DNA of 61,460 bases from Pontibacter virosus (GTDB lineage Bacteria; Bacteroidota; Bacteroidia; Cytophagales; Hymenobacteraceae), in contig NZ_QEKI01000022.1 of NCBI RefSeq assembly GCF_003096355.1, positions 1 through 61,460 on the forward strand, written 5' to 3'. Under the pieces are notes generated by a model. That model made no database searches. It worked only from the letters and a program-made list of their open reading frames with translations, and was not told where the DNA came from. A program made the translations under genes and the position numbers. Each line of letters opens with the position of its first letter. The stretch's first letter is position 1. Positions 61,459 through 61,460 of the stretch are shown here, piece by piece.

Positions 61459-61460
61459 AG

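Overview
The window is a Bacteroidota chromosome segment, most likely Cytophagales of the Hymenobacteraceae/Pontibacter type (the family placement is inference). The evidence is a type IX secretion system (porU, porV, sprA), several promoters of the Bacteroidota TTTG/TAnnTTTG class, weak Shine-Dalgarno signals, and gene orders typical of the phylum (maeB-ruvA-sprA-gcvH; flippase-dut-nucleotidyltransferase-TPR-DUF4292-EnvC; rimP-nusA-infB). Base composition looks near 50% GC in genes and lower between them. Almost everything is core housekeeping or cell-envelope biology. No phage, transposase, CRISPR array or defence island was seen.

Layout, left to right. Positions 1-70 hold the 3' end of a 5S rRNA and a hairpin, so an rRNA operon ends at the left edge. 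563-6601 (minus) is porU-porV plus an M16-like protein without its zinc motif. 6811-8181 (minus) holds pssA and a glyoxalase-II-like hydrolase. 8263-13724 (plus) is an operon of a DAO-type flavoprotein, a large TolB-like/beta-barrel protein and a class C beta-lactamase-fold hydrolase. yicC and a HEIGH metalloprotease lipoprotein follow. 16127-29842 (minus) holds a T9SS-sorted subtilase, vanZ, gcvH, the 2395-residue sprA, ruvA and maeB. 30140-33530 (minus) is tatA-tatA-gatA-lytic transglycosylase. A 738-base AT-rich gap follows.

34269-41237 (minus) is a conserved envelope operon: flippase, dut, a nucleotidyltransferase, a TPR protein, a DUF4292 lipoprotein and an EnvC-like protein. After it come an enoyl-CoA hydratase (minus), a DUF3078 protein and a small secreted protein (plus). 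43933-48856 (minus) is rimP-nusA-infB with a leader hairpin. 49070-52813 (plus) holds an EEP-family membrane hydrolase, cysS and an M28-type lipoprotein. Then come a minus-strand lipoprotein, fructose-bisphosphate aldolase, accD and a tandem pair of glycine-zipper/OmpA lipoproteins (plus). A YjdF-like membrane protein and a metallo-beta-lactamase-fold protein are on minus, and an endonuclease III is on plus. The right edge is AT-richer: a GNAT acetyltransferase, an unrecognised gene and an inverted repeat.

Functionally the T9SS genes go together. SprA is the outer-membrane translocon, PorV the cargo shuttle and PorU the sortase that removes C-terminal sorting domains; the subtilase at 16127-18769 carries such a domain and is a likely client. 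The most striking unexplained signal is not a gene. The octamer AGGTATAG/CTATACCT, with core GGTATA/TATACC, is scattered through genes, intergenic spacers and terminator stems far above chance. It forms a five-copy tandem hexamer array at 16024-16058 and is nearly absent from infB, accD and the OmpA genes. It resembles the highly iterated HIP1 motif of cyanobacteria in behaviour, though not in sequence.
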